From Thauera terpenica 58Eu (GTDB taxonomy: Bacteria; Pseudomonadota; Gammaproteobacteria; Burkholderiales; Rhodocyclaceae), in assembly GCF_000443165.1 (NCBI RefSeq), contig NZ_ATJV01000024.1, positions 50,271-114,270 of the forward strand: a stretch of DNA of 64,000 nucleotides, read 5' to 3'. The notes below the pieces were generated by a model that was not told the origin of the DNA, did not search any database, and saw only the letters and a program-made list of their open reading frames with translations. How positions within the stretch are numbered: position 1 is the first letter of the stretch; every line of letters starts with the position of its first letter. The translations under genes were made by a program, and so were the position numbers. This document shows, in pieces, positions 30,331-38,622 of this stretch.

Positions 30331-30409
30331 CCCTGGCCTGAGCACCACTGCCAGGCCTCATTACCAGGCCCCATGGCGCCACGCCCGAGAGTGATGGCGC
30401 CAGGCATTC

Positions 30410-30446
30410 GCTGCCCGTCCGTCGCACGGCGGACGGGACGGGCAGC
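30410..30446. terminator. GC-rich hairpin after aspA
   Basis: The arms GCTGCCCGTC (30410-30419) and GACGGGCAGC (30437-30446) pair perfectly over 10 bp, with further pairing possible inside the loop. It lies 80 nt after the aspA stop and 26 nt before the hydrolase start. There is no U-tract, so it may be an inefficient terminator or an mRNA-stabilising end. Confidence 0.4.
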
Positions 30447-30471
30447 TCAGACACGCATGACAGGGCATCAA

Positions 30472-31281
30472 ATGAGCGCACACCCGCCCCCCATCGACAT
30501 TGCCATTGACGATCACCGCATCGAGTCCGACCGCGGTCGCCTCTTCGCCCGTCGCTGGGCGCCGCGCCTGCCCGCCTCCAGGGTGCCGATCATCTTGCTG
30601 CACGACTCCCTGGGCAGCGTCGAGCTGTGGCGTAACTTTCCGGCTGCGCTGAGCACGCACTGCGCGCGTCCGGTCATCGCCTACGACCGTCTGGGCTTCG
30701 GCCGCTCCGACGCCTTCCACGGCAAGCTGGCACCGGACTTCATCGCCACCGAGGCAGACACCAGCTTCGCTGCGGTGTGCGAGCACTTCGCCATCGACCG
30801 CTTCATCCTCTTCGGCCATAGCGTGGGCGGCGGCATGGCAGTGCACTGCGCGGCGAAGCGGCCCGAGGCTTGCGCTGCGCTGATCACCGAATCAGCCCAG
30901 GCCTTCGTCGAGGATCGCACCGTCCAAGGCATCGAGGAAGCAAGCGCACTGTTCGCCGACCCGGCTCAACGTGAACGTCTGGCGAAGTATCACGGTGACA
31001 AGGCGCAGTGGGTGCTCGACGCCTGGATCGGCTCCTGGCTCAGCCCGGCCTTTGCCTCGTGGTCACTGGACCAGACCCTGCCCCAGCTCAGATCTCCGCT
31101 GCTGGTCATTCACGGCAGCGAGGACGAGTACGGCAGCCCGCGCCACCCCGAACGCATCGTCGCGCTCGCCGGCGCAGCGGCGCAGCTCGCGCTCATGCCT
31201 GATACGCGCCACGTCCCGCATCGTGAGCGCGAGGCAGAGGTGATCGAACGCGTCTCCGCCTTCTTGCAAACCGTGGCTTGA
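30472..31281 (+). CDS. Alpha/beta-fold hydrolase
   Basis: The 269-residue cytoplasmic hydrolase has the nucleophile elbow GHSVGG (Ser117), an acid in HGSEDEYG and a terminal His in RHVPHRE. The oxyanion-side motif HDSLGSVELWRNF lies near residue 44. Substrate is not predictable; esterases, lactonases and C-C hydrolases all share this pattern. ATG 30472 (MSAHPPP) is taken because the longer frame from 30373 runs through the hairpin after aspA. It stands alone on its strand between aspA and the GGDEF-EAL gene. Confidence 0.82.
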   Translation: MSAHPPPIDIAIDDHRIESDRGRLFARRWAPRLPASRVPIILLHDSLGSVELWRNFPAALSTHCARPVIAYDRLGFGRSDAFHGKLAPDFIATEADTSFAAVCEHFAIDRFILFGHSVGGGMAVHCAAKRPEACAALITESAQAFVEDRTVQGIEEASALFADPAQRERLAKYHGDKAQWVLDAWIGSWLSPAFASWSLDQTLPQLRSPLLVIHGSEDEYGSPRHPERIVALAGAAAQLALMPDTRHVPHREREAEVIERVSAFLQTVA

Positions 31282-31407
31282 GCACCAGCGCAGCACGGCC
31301 TCGCGTGCCTGTCCTGCCGACCAGGACCAGAGAACAACGCCCCATCCCGGGCACTCATGCGGTATAGAATTCACACTCACGATCGAGTCGCGACCGAGGA
31401 CACGCTG

Positions 31408-33942
31408 TTGCTCAGACCTCTCACAGCTTTCTTGCTCGCCACGATGCTGATGCTGGGCATGCCCACCGCCATGGCAGCGCAGCCCTTGCAGATCGGTCTG
31501 TACGAATCCCCGCCCAAGATCTTCACCGACGCCTCGGGGGCGCCTGCCGGCATCTTCATCGAGCTTTTGCGGGAAATTGCGCAGGCGCAGGACTGGGAGC
31601 TCAGCTTCACGCCCTGCGACTGGAAGACCTGTCTCGCGCTGCTCGAGGCCGGCAAGATCGATCTCATGCCCGACGTCGCTTACACCAATGAGCGCAACGA
31701 GCGCTTCAGTTTTCATCGCACCGCCGCGCTGCACAGCTGGTCGCAACTCTATCGACGTGCCGACATGCGTGTCGACTCGCTGCTCGACCTCGAAGGCAAA
31801 AGCATTGCTGTGCTATCGAGCGGGGTACAGACCGAAGTGCTGGAGCGGATGCTCGCTGGCTTCAACATCCAGGCCGGACTCGTGGAGACAAACTCCTTCG
31901 AGAGCGCTTTCCAGTTGGTCGCGGCGGAAGGAGCGGATCTTGTCGCCGCCAATCATTTTTTCGGTACCTACAAGGCTGCAGACTATGGCCTGACTGCGAC
32001 CCCGGTCGTGTTTCATCCGGCATCATTGTTTTTTGCCGCACCGCACGCCAGACATGCCGAGGTGCTCGCGGCCATCGACCAGCACCTCGAAAGCTGGCTC
32101 AAGGACGATCGCTCGCCGTATTACCAGGTGCTTCGCAACTGGAACCTGCCGCAACGCAATGCCCCGCTGTCGACCGCCGTGCTCACGGTGCTTGCCGGTC
32201 TCTCGCTCACCGGCCTGCTCCTGGCTGGAAATGTGTGGTGGCTCAGACGACGCATCCGCTTCGCCACCGCCGAACTGCGTGTATCCAACAGCAGCCTGAC
32301 GGCGATGTTGAAGGCGGTCCCAGACCTGATGTTCGAACTCGACCAGCACGGACGCTACCTCTCCGTGCATACCAGCCGCGACGACATGCTCTCCGCCCCC
32401 AGGGAGGTCCTGAAGGGGGCGCTCGTCGATGAGGTGCTGTCGCCGGCTGCGGCGCAAACCGTGCGCCAGGCGATTGAGACTGCACTGCGCGACGGACACA
32501 GCCACGGCCAGCTCATCGAGGCCGAGGTCAAGCACGAGAGGCGCTGGTTCGAACTCTCGGCCGCACGCAAGGACGGCAGCCAGGATCAGACACCCGGTGT
32601 GATCATGCTGTCGCGCGATGTCACCGAGCGCATCGCAGCGCAGCAACGCATCCAGCAACTCGCAGAAAACGACCAGCTCACCGGCCTGCCCAACCGCAGC
32701 TCGCTGTACCACCTGTTCCAACAGGCGGCAGCCCTGTCGGCGCGGCACTCGCAGTCGCTGGCGGTGCTGTTCATGGATCTCGATCACTTCAAGCACATCA
32801 ACGATTCGCTCGGTCACGACTTTGGCGACCGCCTGCTGATTCAGGTCGTGCAGCGCATCCGTGAGTGTCTGCGCGAGTCCGATACCGCCTGTCGCATGGG
32901 TGGGGACGAGTTCGTGCTGGTGCTGCCCGAGACCGACGCTGCCGGCGCCATGCGCGCGGCCACACGCATCCACGAGCAGATGCAGGCGGTTTTCAAGCTC
33001 GGCGAACACCAGGTCGGCATCGGCACCTCGCTCGGCATCGCGATGTACCCCGCCGACGGCCAGGACATCAACACCTTGCTGCGCAAGTCCGACGCGGCGA
33101 TGTACCGGGCGAAAGAAGAGGGGCGTAACGGATTCCGCTTCTTCACCGATGAGATGCAGGCGCGCACCGACCGTGCGCTGGCGCTGTTTACCGCCCTGGG
33201 TTTCGCGCTGGAGCGCGGGCAGGTTGCGCTCCACTATCAAGCCATCGTGCGCGTGAGCGACCAGACCGTGGTCGGCGCCGAGGCTCTGGTACGGTGGACG
33301 CACCCCGTGCTGGGCAAGGTTTCACCGGCCGAATTCATACCGATTGCCGAGAGCGGCGGGCAGATCCTTCGTCTCGGCGACTGGGTGATGGAGCAGGCGG
33401 TGAAACAGGCGGGCCTGTGGCGCCAGGCCGGCCGCGAGCTGGTCGTTGCGGTCAATGTGTCGGCGCTCCAGTTCCGCCACCCGGACTTCGTCAGCCGCCT
33501 CGAACAGCTTCTCAGCACCCACAATCTGCCTGCGCGCTACCTCGAACTGGAGGTGACCGAGTCATTGACGATGGGCGACCCGCAGGCCGCCATCGCCACC
33601 ATGCAGCAATTGCGCACCCTGGGCGTCAGTCTGGCGATTGACGACTTCGGTACGGGTTACTCATCCATGAACTACTTGCGCCGGCTCGGTTTCAACAAGG
33701 TGAAGATCGACCAGAGCTTTGTGCACGACATTGGCGCCGACCCGGATGACGAAGTGATCATCAGCGCCATCATTCAGCTGGGTCAGAGCCTGGGCATGGT
33801 GACTCTCGCCGAGGGCGTGGAGAGCGCAACCCAGCGCGACTTTCTCGCAACGCGAGGCTGCCAGCTGATGCAGGGCTGGTTGGTGAGTCCGGCCTGCCCT
33901 GCCCAGGACTTCGAAGCCTTTCTCAACACCGCCCCGCGCTGA
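31408..33942 (+). CDS. Periplasm-sensing GGDEF-EAL protein (solute-binding domain, PAS, GGDEF, EAL)
   Basis: This membrane signalling protein has opposing c-di-GMP domains. A signal peptide ending at AMAA is followed by a family-3 solute-binding domain (about 22-250: IGLYESPPKIF, CDWKTCLALLEAGKIDLMPDV) in the periplasm. One membrane helix (near 260-285), a PAS domain and GGDEF follow. The GGDEF domain has an intact active site and an RESD inhibitory site five residues before it. The EAL domain has intact motifs (GAEALVRW, LEVTES, DDFGTGYSS, AEGVE). TTG 31408 with GAGGA upstream gives a normal signal peptide; ATG 31357 would add 17 charged residues and lacks a ribosome site. About 844 residues. 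Confidence 0.9.
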   Translation: MLRPLTAFLLATMLMLGMPTAMAAQPLQIGLYESPPKIFTDASGAPAGIFIELLREIAQAQDWELSFTPCDWKTCLALLEAGKIDLMPDVAYTNERNERFSFHRTAALHSWSQLYRRADMRVDSLLDLEGKSIAVLSSGVQTEVLERMLAGFNIQAGLVETNSFESAFQLVAAEGADLVAANHFFGTYKAADYGLTATPVVFHPASLFFAAPHARHAEVLAAIDQHLESWLKDDRSPYYQVLRNWNLPQRNAPLSTAVLTVLAGLSLTGLLLAGNVWWLRRRIRFATAELRVSNSSLTAMLKAVPDLMFELDQHGRYLSVHTSRDDMLSAPREVLKGALVDEVLSPAAAQTVRQAIETALRDGHSHGQLIEAEVKHERRWFELSAARKDGSQDQTPGVIMLSRDVTERIAAQQRIQQLAENDQLTGLPNRSSLYHLFQQAAALSARHSQSLAVLFMDLDHFKHINDSLGHDFGDRLLIQVVQRIRECLRESDTACRMGGDEFVLVLPETDAAGAMRAATRIHEQMQAVFKLGEHQVGIGTSLGIAMYPADGQDINTLLRKSDAAMYRAKEEGRNGFRFFTDEMQARTDRALALFTALGFALERGQVALHYQAIVRVSDQTVVGAEALVRWTHPVLGKVSPAEFIPIAESGGQILRLGDWVMEQAVKQAGLWRQAGRELVVAVNVSALQFRHPDFVSRLEQLLSTHNLPARYLELEVTESLTMGDPQAAIATMQQLRTLGVSLAIDDFGTGYSSMNYLRRLGFNKVKIDQSFVHDIGADPDDEVIISAIIQLGQSLGMVTLAEGVESATQRDFLATRGCQLMQGWLVSPACPAQDFEAFLNTAPR

Positions 33943-34054
33943 GCGCGGGCCAGTGCGCCACTACCCGGCACACGGCGCACTGGCCTGATGTGCGACGCTC
34001 GGTTAGCATGCTGAGCCGTTTTTCCGCAGCACGGCCCCGCGCCGTCCGGCCTCC

Positions 34055-35314
34055 ATGCACCTTCCCGCGCGCGCTTGCGGCATCGATTTCGGCACCTCGA
34101 ACTCCACCGTAGGCTGGCTGCGCCCCGCAGCCCCCACCCTGCTCCTGCTTGAAGATGACAAGCCCACGCTGCCCTCGGCGGTGTTCTTCAATGCCGACGA
34201 GAGCAGCACCCACTTTGGTCGTGATGCGCTGGCCCAATACCTGGAAGGCTACGATGGCCGCCTGATGCGGGCGCTGAAGAGCCTGCTGGGCTCGAGCCTG
34301 ATCGATGGCCAGACCGAGGTCGGTGGCCGTGCGCTGCGCTTTCGCGATCTGCTGGCGAGCTTCATCGGCGAACTCAAGAGGCGGGCGGAGGCACAGGCCG
34401 GGCGCAGCTTCGAGGCCGCCGTATTCGGTCGCCCGGTGCACTTCGTCGACGCCGACGACAGCGCCGACCGCAAGGCACAGGACACGCTGGAGGCGATCGC
34501 GCGCGAGGTGGGTTTTCGCGAGCTCAGCTTTCAGTTCGAGCCCATTGGCGCCGCCCTGCACTATGAGCGCTCGCTGAGCGCCGAGGCGCTGGTATTGATC
34601 GCCGACATCGGCGGCGGCACGGCGGATTTTTCTCTGCTACGCCTGTCACCCGAACGCGCGCAGCGCGACGAGCGTGGTGAGGACTTACTCGGCAATGCCG
34701 GCGTACACATCGGTGGCACCGACTTTGACCGCACACTCAGCCTGGAATGCGTGATGCCGCTGCTGGGCTACCGCGGCCTGATGAAAAACGGCGCCCACAT
34801 CCCGGCCAGCATCTATTTTCAGCTCGCCACCTGGCACACCATCAACGCCGCCTACAGCCGCGGGGCCTGGGCGGACTTGCAGAACGTCTATCGCGACGCG
34901 CTCGCACGCGCGGAGCTCGACCGCCTCGCGCGCCTGATCAGCCAGCGCGACGGCCACTGGCTGGCCTTGCAGGTCGAGCAGGCCAAGATCGACCTGTCGG
35001 GCGCCGCACGGGCAGACATCGAACTCGAGCGCCTCGCTCCAGGACTTGTGCACAGCATTGGCACGGCGGATTTTGTCGCCGCCACTGCCGCGCTCGTCGA
35101 GCGCGTGGGCGCCTGTGTCGAGCAGCTGCTGCAAGACGCCGGCCTGCGCCGCGATCAGGTGGATACCGTGTACTTCACCGGCGGTGGCAGCGGCGTGCCA
35201 CAGCTGCGCGCGCGCATCAGCGCCGCCTTGCCGAACGCGCGCAGCGTCGAAGGCGAGCTCTACGGCAGCATAGGCGCAGGTCTCGCGGTGGAGGCGGCAC
35301 GCCGTTACGGCTAA
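34055..35314 (+). CDS. yegD: Hsp70-like ATPase of the YegD family
   Basis: The 419-residue protein consists of an actin/Hsp70-type nucleotide-binding fold with no substrate-binding domain. Phosphate loop 1 is CGIDFGTSNSTVGW at residues 8-21 and loop 2 is IADIGGGTADFSLL at about 185-198. The adenosine motif FTGGGSGVPQLRARI lies at about 372. It differs from DnaK in the large insert at about 230-330. YegD-type proteins are uncharacterised putative chaperones. A panE homologue follows 138 nt downstream. Confidence 0.87.
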   Translation: MHLPARACGIDFGTSNSTVGWLRPAAPTLLLLEDDKPTLPSAVFFNADESSTHFGRDALAQYLEGYDGRLMRALKSLLGSSLIDGQTEVGGRALRFRDLLASFIGELKRRAEAQAGRSFEAAVFGRPVHFVDADDSADRKAQDTLEAIAREVGFRELSFQFEPIGAALHYERSLSAEALVLIADIGGGTADFSLLRLSPERAQRDERGEDLLGNAGVHIGGTDFDRTLSLECVMPLLGYRGLMKNGAHIPASIYFQLATWHTINAAYSRGAWADLQNVYRDALARAELDRLARLISQRDGHWLALQVEQAKIDLSGAARADIELERLAPGLVHSIGTADFVAATAALVERVGACVEQLLQDAGLRRDQVDTVYFTGGGSGVPQLRARISAALPNARSVEGELYGSIGAGLAVEAARRYG

Positions 35315-35452
35315 GATCTGTGGCGCTGGCGTGGAGCACCACAGCGCGCTTGTGCGGCACGCACGACTGGCTGCTATTGAGCGTGACCGTCTGGCGACAG
35401 CGGGCTGCGCACGGCTTGCACGGCGCACCGTCAATGGGAGAGACTGCAGACG

Positions 35453-36382
35453 ATGAACACGCCCCCAACACCGCCCAGCGCCCCTTATCCGCTTGCCATC
35501 ATCGGCGCCGGCGCGCTCGGCCTGAGCTTCGCCACCCGCCTTGCGCGCACGGGGCGGGTCGCCGTGATCGCGCGCAGCGCAGAGCGCGCGCAAGCCTTGC
35601 TCCAAGGTATCGAGGTCGGCGGCACGCTGCGCCACTTCGATGTGTTCGGCGCGGACCAGGCGCCGCAAGCCGACTGGGTGATCGTGCTGGTGAAGACCGG
35701 CGACACCACCGAGGCCGCGCTCACCGCCGCGGCCATGGCGCCCAAGGGCGTGCTGTCGCTGCAGAACGGACTGGTGGAAGACTTGCTGCGCGCCGCCTGC
35801 CCGGGGCTCAGCGTGGGTCAGGGCGTCACCACCGAAGGCGCCTATCGCGACGACAGCGACAGGGTCCATCCATCCGGTGCGGGCGAGACCTTGCTGCCGG
35901 CAGGCTTTGAGGCGGTGGCCGAATTGCTCGTGGGCGCCGGCTTCACCGCGCGCGTGGTCGCCGACATCGTCCCGGTGCGGCTGGCGAAACTGCTCGTCAA
36001 CGCCGCCATCAACCCGCTTGCCGCCTTGTTCCGCGTCACCAATGGCGAGCTGCTGTCAGCGCCCCACCGCGTCCTGCTCGATGCCCTCATCGCCGAGGCC
36101 TGGCCAGTGCTGCATGCGCACGGACTCGCCCTCGATGAGGCCACCGCCCATGCCCGCGTTCATGCCGTGGCCAGCGCCACGGCCGCCAATCGGGCGAGCA
36201 TGCTGCAGGACGTGCTGGCCGGGCGCCCCACCGAAATCGACGCCATCACCGGCGTGCTGTTCAGCATGGCCGACGCGGCGGGCATGGAGGTGCCCACGCA
36301 TCGCGCCGTTCATACACTGGTCAGGACCGTGGCGGACGCGCGCCTTTCTCCAGCGCATCGTCGGGCAGGGCTTCGACCTTGA
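35453..36382 (+). CDS. panE: 2-dehydropantoate 2-reductase (ketopantoate reductase)
   Basis: It reduces ketopantoate to pantoate with NADPH in pantothenate synthesis. The dinucleotide fold begins IIGAGALGLSFATRLARTG (about residues 14-32) and the C-terminal helical domain contains KLLVNAAINPLAALF, the family Lys/Asn motif. The last ~18 residues (from about 292) do not look like the family. They are read antisense through a decayed gabD gene, so the original 3' end was lost and replaced. In this lineage several PanE-like paralogues exist, so the substrate is probable rather than certain. Confidence 0.82.
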   Translation: MNTPPTPPSAPYPLAIIGAGALGLSFATRLARTGRVAVIARSAERAQALLQGIEVGGTLRHFDVFGADQAPQADWVIVLVKTGDTTEAALTAAAMAPKGVLSLQNGLVEDLLRAACPGLSVGQGVTTEGAYRDDSDRVHPSGAGETLLPAGFEAVAELLVGAGFTARVVADIVPVRLAKLLVNAAINPLAALFRVTNGELLSAPHRVLLDALIAEAWPVLHAHGLALDEATAHARVHAVASATAANRASMLQDVLAGRPTEIDAITGVLFSMADAAGMEVPTHRAVHTLVRTVADARLSPAHRRAGLRP

Positions 36383-36551
36383 GCACCGCGTCCTCATTGA
36401 TCAGCGGCCCTTGCTCAAGCTCGCCCGACAGGCCGGGGCCGACCTTCAGCTTCGCCACCGCCGCCGGCACACTGCCATCGGCCGCCTCAACCCGCTCACC
36501 GTCGATATAGGCCTGCTTTCACAGCAGGGCGGAGTCGTTCAGACGCGTGAG
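36321..36551 (-). pseudogene. gabD: Remnant of succinate-semialdehyde dehydrogenase (gabD)
   Basis: Translated on the minus strand, this reads QLTRLNDSALL, a stop codon, KQAYIDGERVEAADG, then directly VAKLKVGPGLSGELEQGPLI and NEDAVLKVEALPDDALEKGAR, then a stop. The first part matches the GabD N-terminus and the second part matches GabD residues of roughly 325-365 (KLHIGDGL...GPLIDEKAVAKVE...DALEKGAR in Escherichia, from memory). About 300 codons between them and the C-terminal third are missing, and one codon has become TGA at 36519-36521. It lies just after aroG and overlaps the panE 3' end antisense. Confidence 0.85.
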
Positions 36552-36559
36552 CTGTGCTC

Positions 36560-37663
36560 CTATTCGAATTGCCCGGCGCGCTTGATGCGGCGCTGGCGAA
36601 CGCCCTCGGCGAGCGTTTCCAGCAGCTGCACGCTGTCATCCCAGCCAATGCAGGCATCGGTGATGCTCTTGCCGTACTCGAGCGTCTTGCCCGGCACCAG
36701 ATCCTGCCGCCCTTCCTCAAGGTGGGATTCGACCATCACGCCAATGATGCGATCCTCACCCGCTGCCAGCTGGCGCGCGACGTCGTTTGCCACCTCGAGC
36801 TGCAGGCGGTGCTGCTTGCTGCTGTTGGCGTGGGAAAAATCGACCATGACCTTGCCCTGCACACCGCTCACCGCCAGCGTCTTGCACGCCGCATCGACGC
36901 TGACCGCATCGTAATTGGGCGCCTTGCCACCGCGCAGGATGAGGTGACAGTCCTCGTTGCCACGGGTGGTGACGATGGCGGAATGGCCCGCTTTGGTGAC
37001 CGACAGGAAATGATGGGGCGACTGTGCGGCCTTGATCGCATCGACCGCGATGCGCACATTGCCGTCGGTGCCGTTCTTGAACCCGACCGGGCAGGACAGG
37101 CCCGAGGCCAGCTCGCGGTGCACCTGGCTCTCGGTGGTGCGCGCGCCGATGGCACCCCAGGAGATGAGATCGGCAATGTACTGCGGCGTGATCATGTCGA
37201 GAAACTCGGTGCCGGCCGGCAGGCCGAGCTCGTTGACTTCCGCCAGCAGCTTGCGCGCGATGCGCACGCCTTCGTTGATGCGGTAGCTGTTGTCGAGCCC
37301 GGGGTCGTTGATCAAGCCCTTCCAGCCCACGGTGGTGCGCGGCTTCTCGAAGTACACCCGCATCACGATCAACAAGTCGTCCTTGAGGCGGTCGGCCTCG
37401 GCCTTGAGCTTTCTGGCGTACTCCATGGCCGCTTCGGTGTCGTGGATGGAGCACGGGCCGATGACGACGAGCACGCGGTCATCGGCGCCGAACAGGATGC
37501 GGTGGATGGATTGACGCGCCTCGTAGGCGGTCTCGGCCGACTTCGCCGTCGCCGGAAACTCACGCAGCACGTGCGCGGGCGGCACGAGTTCCTTGATCTC
37601 CTGGATACGGACGTCGTCGATGTGGATCTTGGTGGAAGCGGGCATGGCGGAACTCGGCATCAT
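36560..37663 (-). CDS. aroG: 3-deoxy-7-phosphoheptulonate synthase (DAHP synthase, type I)
   Basis: The first enzyme of the shikimate pathway condenses phosphoenolpyruvate with erythrose 4-phosphate. The 367-residue barrel has VVIGPCSIHD, the PEP/metal site RVYFEKPRTTVGWKGLINDP, KNGTDG and VMVDFSHANSSKQH. Feedback type (Phe, Tyr or Trp) cannot be read from the sequence here; aroG is used as the generic symbol. Starts at 37663, 37660 and 37645 are all possible. It stands alone, with the gabD remnant directly downstream. Confidence 0.93.
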   Translation of the reverse strand: MMPSSAMPASTKIHIDDVRIQEIKELVPPAHVLREFPATAKSAETAYEARQSIHRILFGADDRVLVVIGPCSIHDTEAAMEYARKLKAEADRLKDDLLIVMRVYFEKPRTTVGWKGLINDPGLDNSYRINEGVRIARKLLAEVNELGLPAGTEFLDMITPQYIADLISWGAIGARTTESQVHRELASGLSCPVGFKNGTDGNVRIAVDAIKAAQSPHHFLSVTKAGHSAIVTTRGNEDCHLILRGGKAPNYDAVSVDAACKTLAVSGVQGKVMVDFSHANSSKQHRLQLEVANDVARQLAAGEDRIIGVMVESHLEEGRQDLVPGKTLEYGKSITDACIGWDDSVQLLETLAEGVRQRRIKRAGQFE

Positions 37664-37865
37664 GGCTGTAAACAGCTCTTGATTCTAGCCGAAGTCACCC
37701 CGCGCCCGTTCCACAGGATTCCAATCGCGCTCATACGCTGAACCGATCGGCGATTGCGGCGTCTGTGAATACACTGACTGGCGTTCACGCCCTTGACGTT
37801 CTCACCCTTGAACCTGCCACGCGCGACGCAGCGCAAGCCAACTGACCAACCAACGCGAACCAATA

Positions 37866-38546
37866 ATGCTCAATGTGCTGCGCGCGCCCTCGGGTGCGCA
37901 GATCACCGTCATCAAGGTGATCGTCTTCCTGCTCTGCCTGATTCCCGCTGCCAATCTGGCAATGGGCTGGCAAAACGATGCGCTTGGCGCCGATCCGATC
38001 GAGACCATCAGCCGCAGCAGCGGCCAATGGACCTTGCGCTTCTTGCTCATCTCGCTCGCGGTCACGCCACTGCGTCGCTATACCGGCCTGCACTGGCTGA
38101 TACGCCTGCGCCGCATGCTGGGGCTGTTCGTGTTCGCCTACGCCTCCGGCCACCTGCTCAGCTACGTCTGGCTCGATCAGTCCTTCGACTGGCGCTCGAT
38201 CGCACGCGACATCCTTGACCGCCCCTTCATCACCGTCGGCTTCTCCGCCTTCGTGTTGCTCATTCCGCTCGCCGCCACATCGAACAGCTTCGCGCTTCGC
38301 CGCCTCGGCGGACGACGCTGGCAGGCGCTGCACCGCTCCAGCTACGGCATCGCGGTACTTGGAGTGGTGCATTTCTGGTGGCTGGTGGAGGCGGGTGTGT
38401 TCACACCCCTCATCTATGCGCTCGTCCTGGCTGCGCTGCTTGGCCTGCGCGCATGGTGGCGTGAGCTCGAGCGTCGGCGTCAGCTTTCCACCCCGCCGCC
38501 GGCCAAGCACCTGAAGCGACCAGTGATTCGCATCCTTCCGAAGTAA
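37866..38546 (+). CDS. msrQ: MsrQ-type haem-binding membrane subunit
   Basis: The 226-residue protein is an inner-membrane ferric-reductase-like protein with about six helices. Its helix His residues (GHLLSY, ALHRSSYG, VVHFWW) would bind haem b. MsrQ passes electrons from the quinone pool to the periplasmic methionine sulfoxide reductase MsrP. msrP normally lies directly upstream, but only 200 nt separate this gene from aroG and no MsrP is present in the window. It may serve a distant MsrP or another partner. Confidence 0.82.
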   Translation: MLNVLRAPSGAQITVIKVIVFLLCLIPAANLAMGWQNDALGADPIETISRSSGQWTLRFLLISLAVTPLRRYTGLHWLIRLRRMLGLFVFAYASGHLLSYVWLDQSFDWRSIARDILDRPFITVGFSAFVLLIPLAATSNSFALRRLGGRRWQALHRSSYGIAVLGVVHFWWLVEAGVFTPLIYALVLAALLGLRAWWRELERRRQLSTPPPAKHLKRPVIRILPK

Positions 38547-38622
38547 ACCGGCTGTGCCCGCGGCGCCCGCTAGCGACCAGCGTGCGCGCGCAGCGCCTGC
38601 AGACGCAACCTGGCATCTCGCC

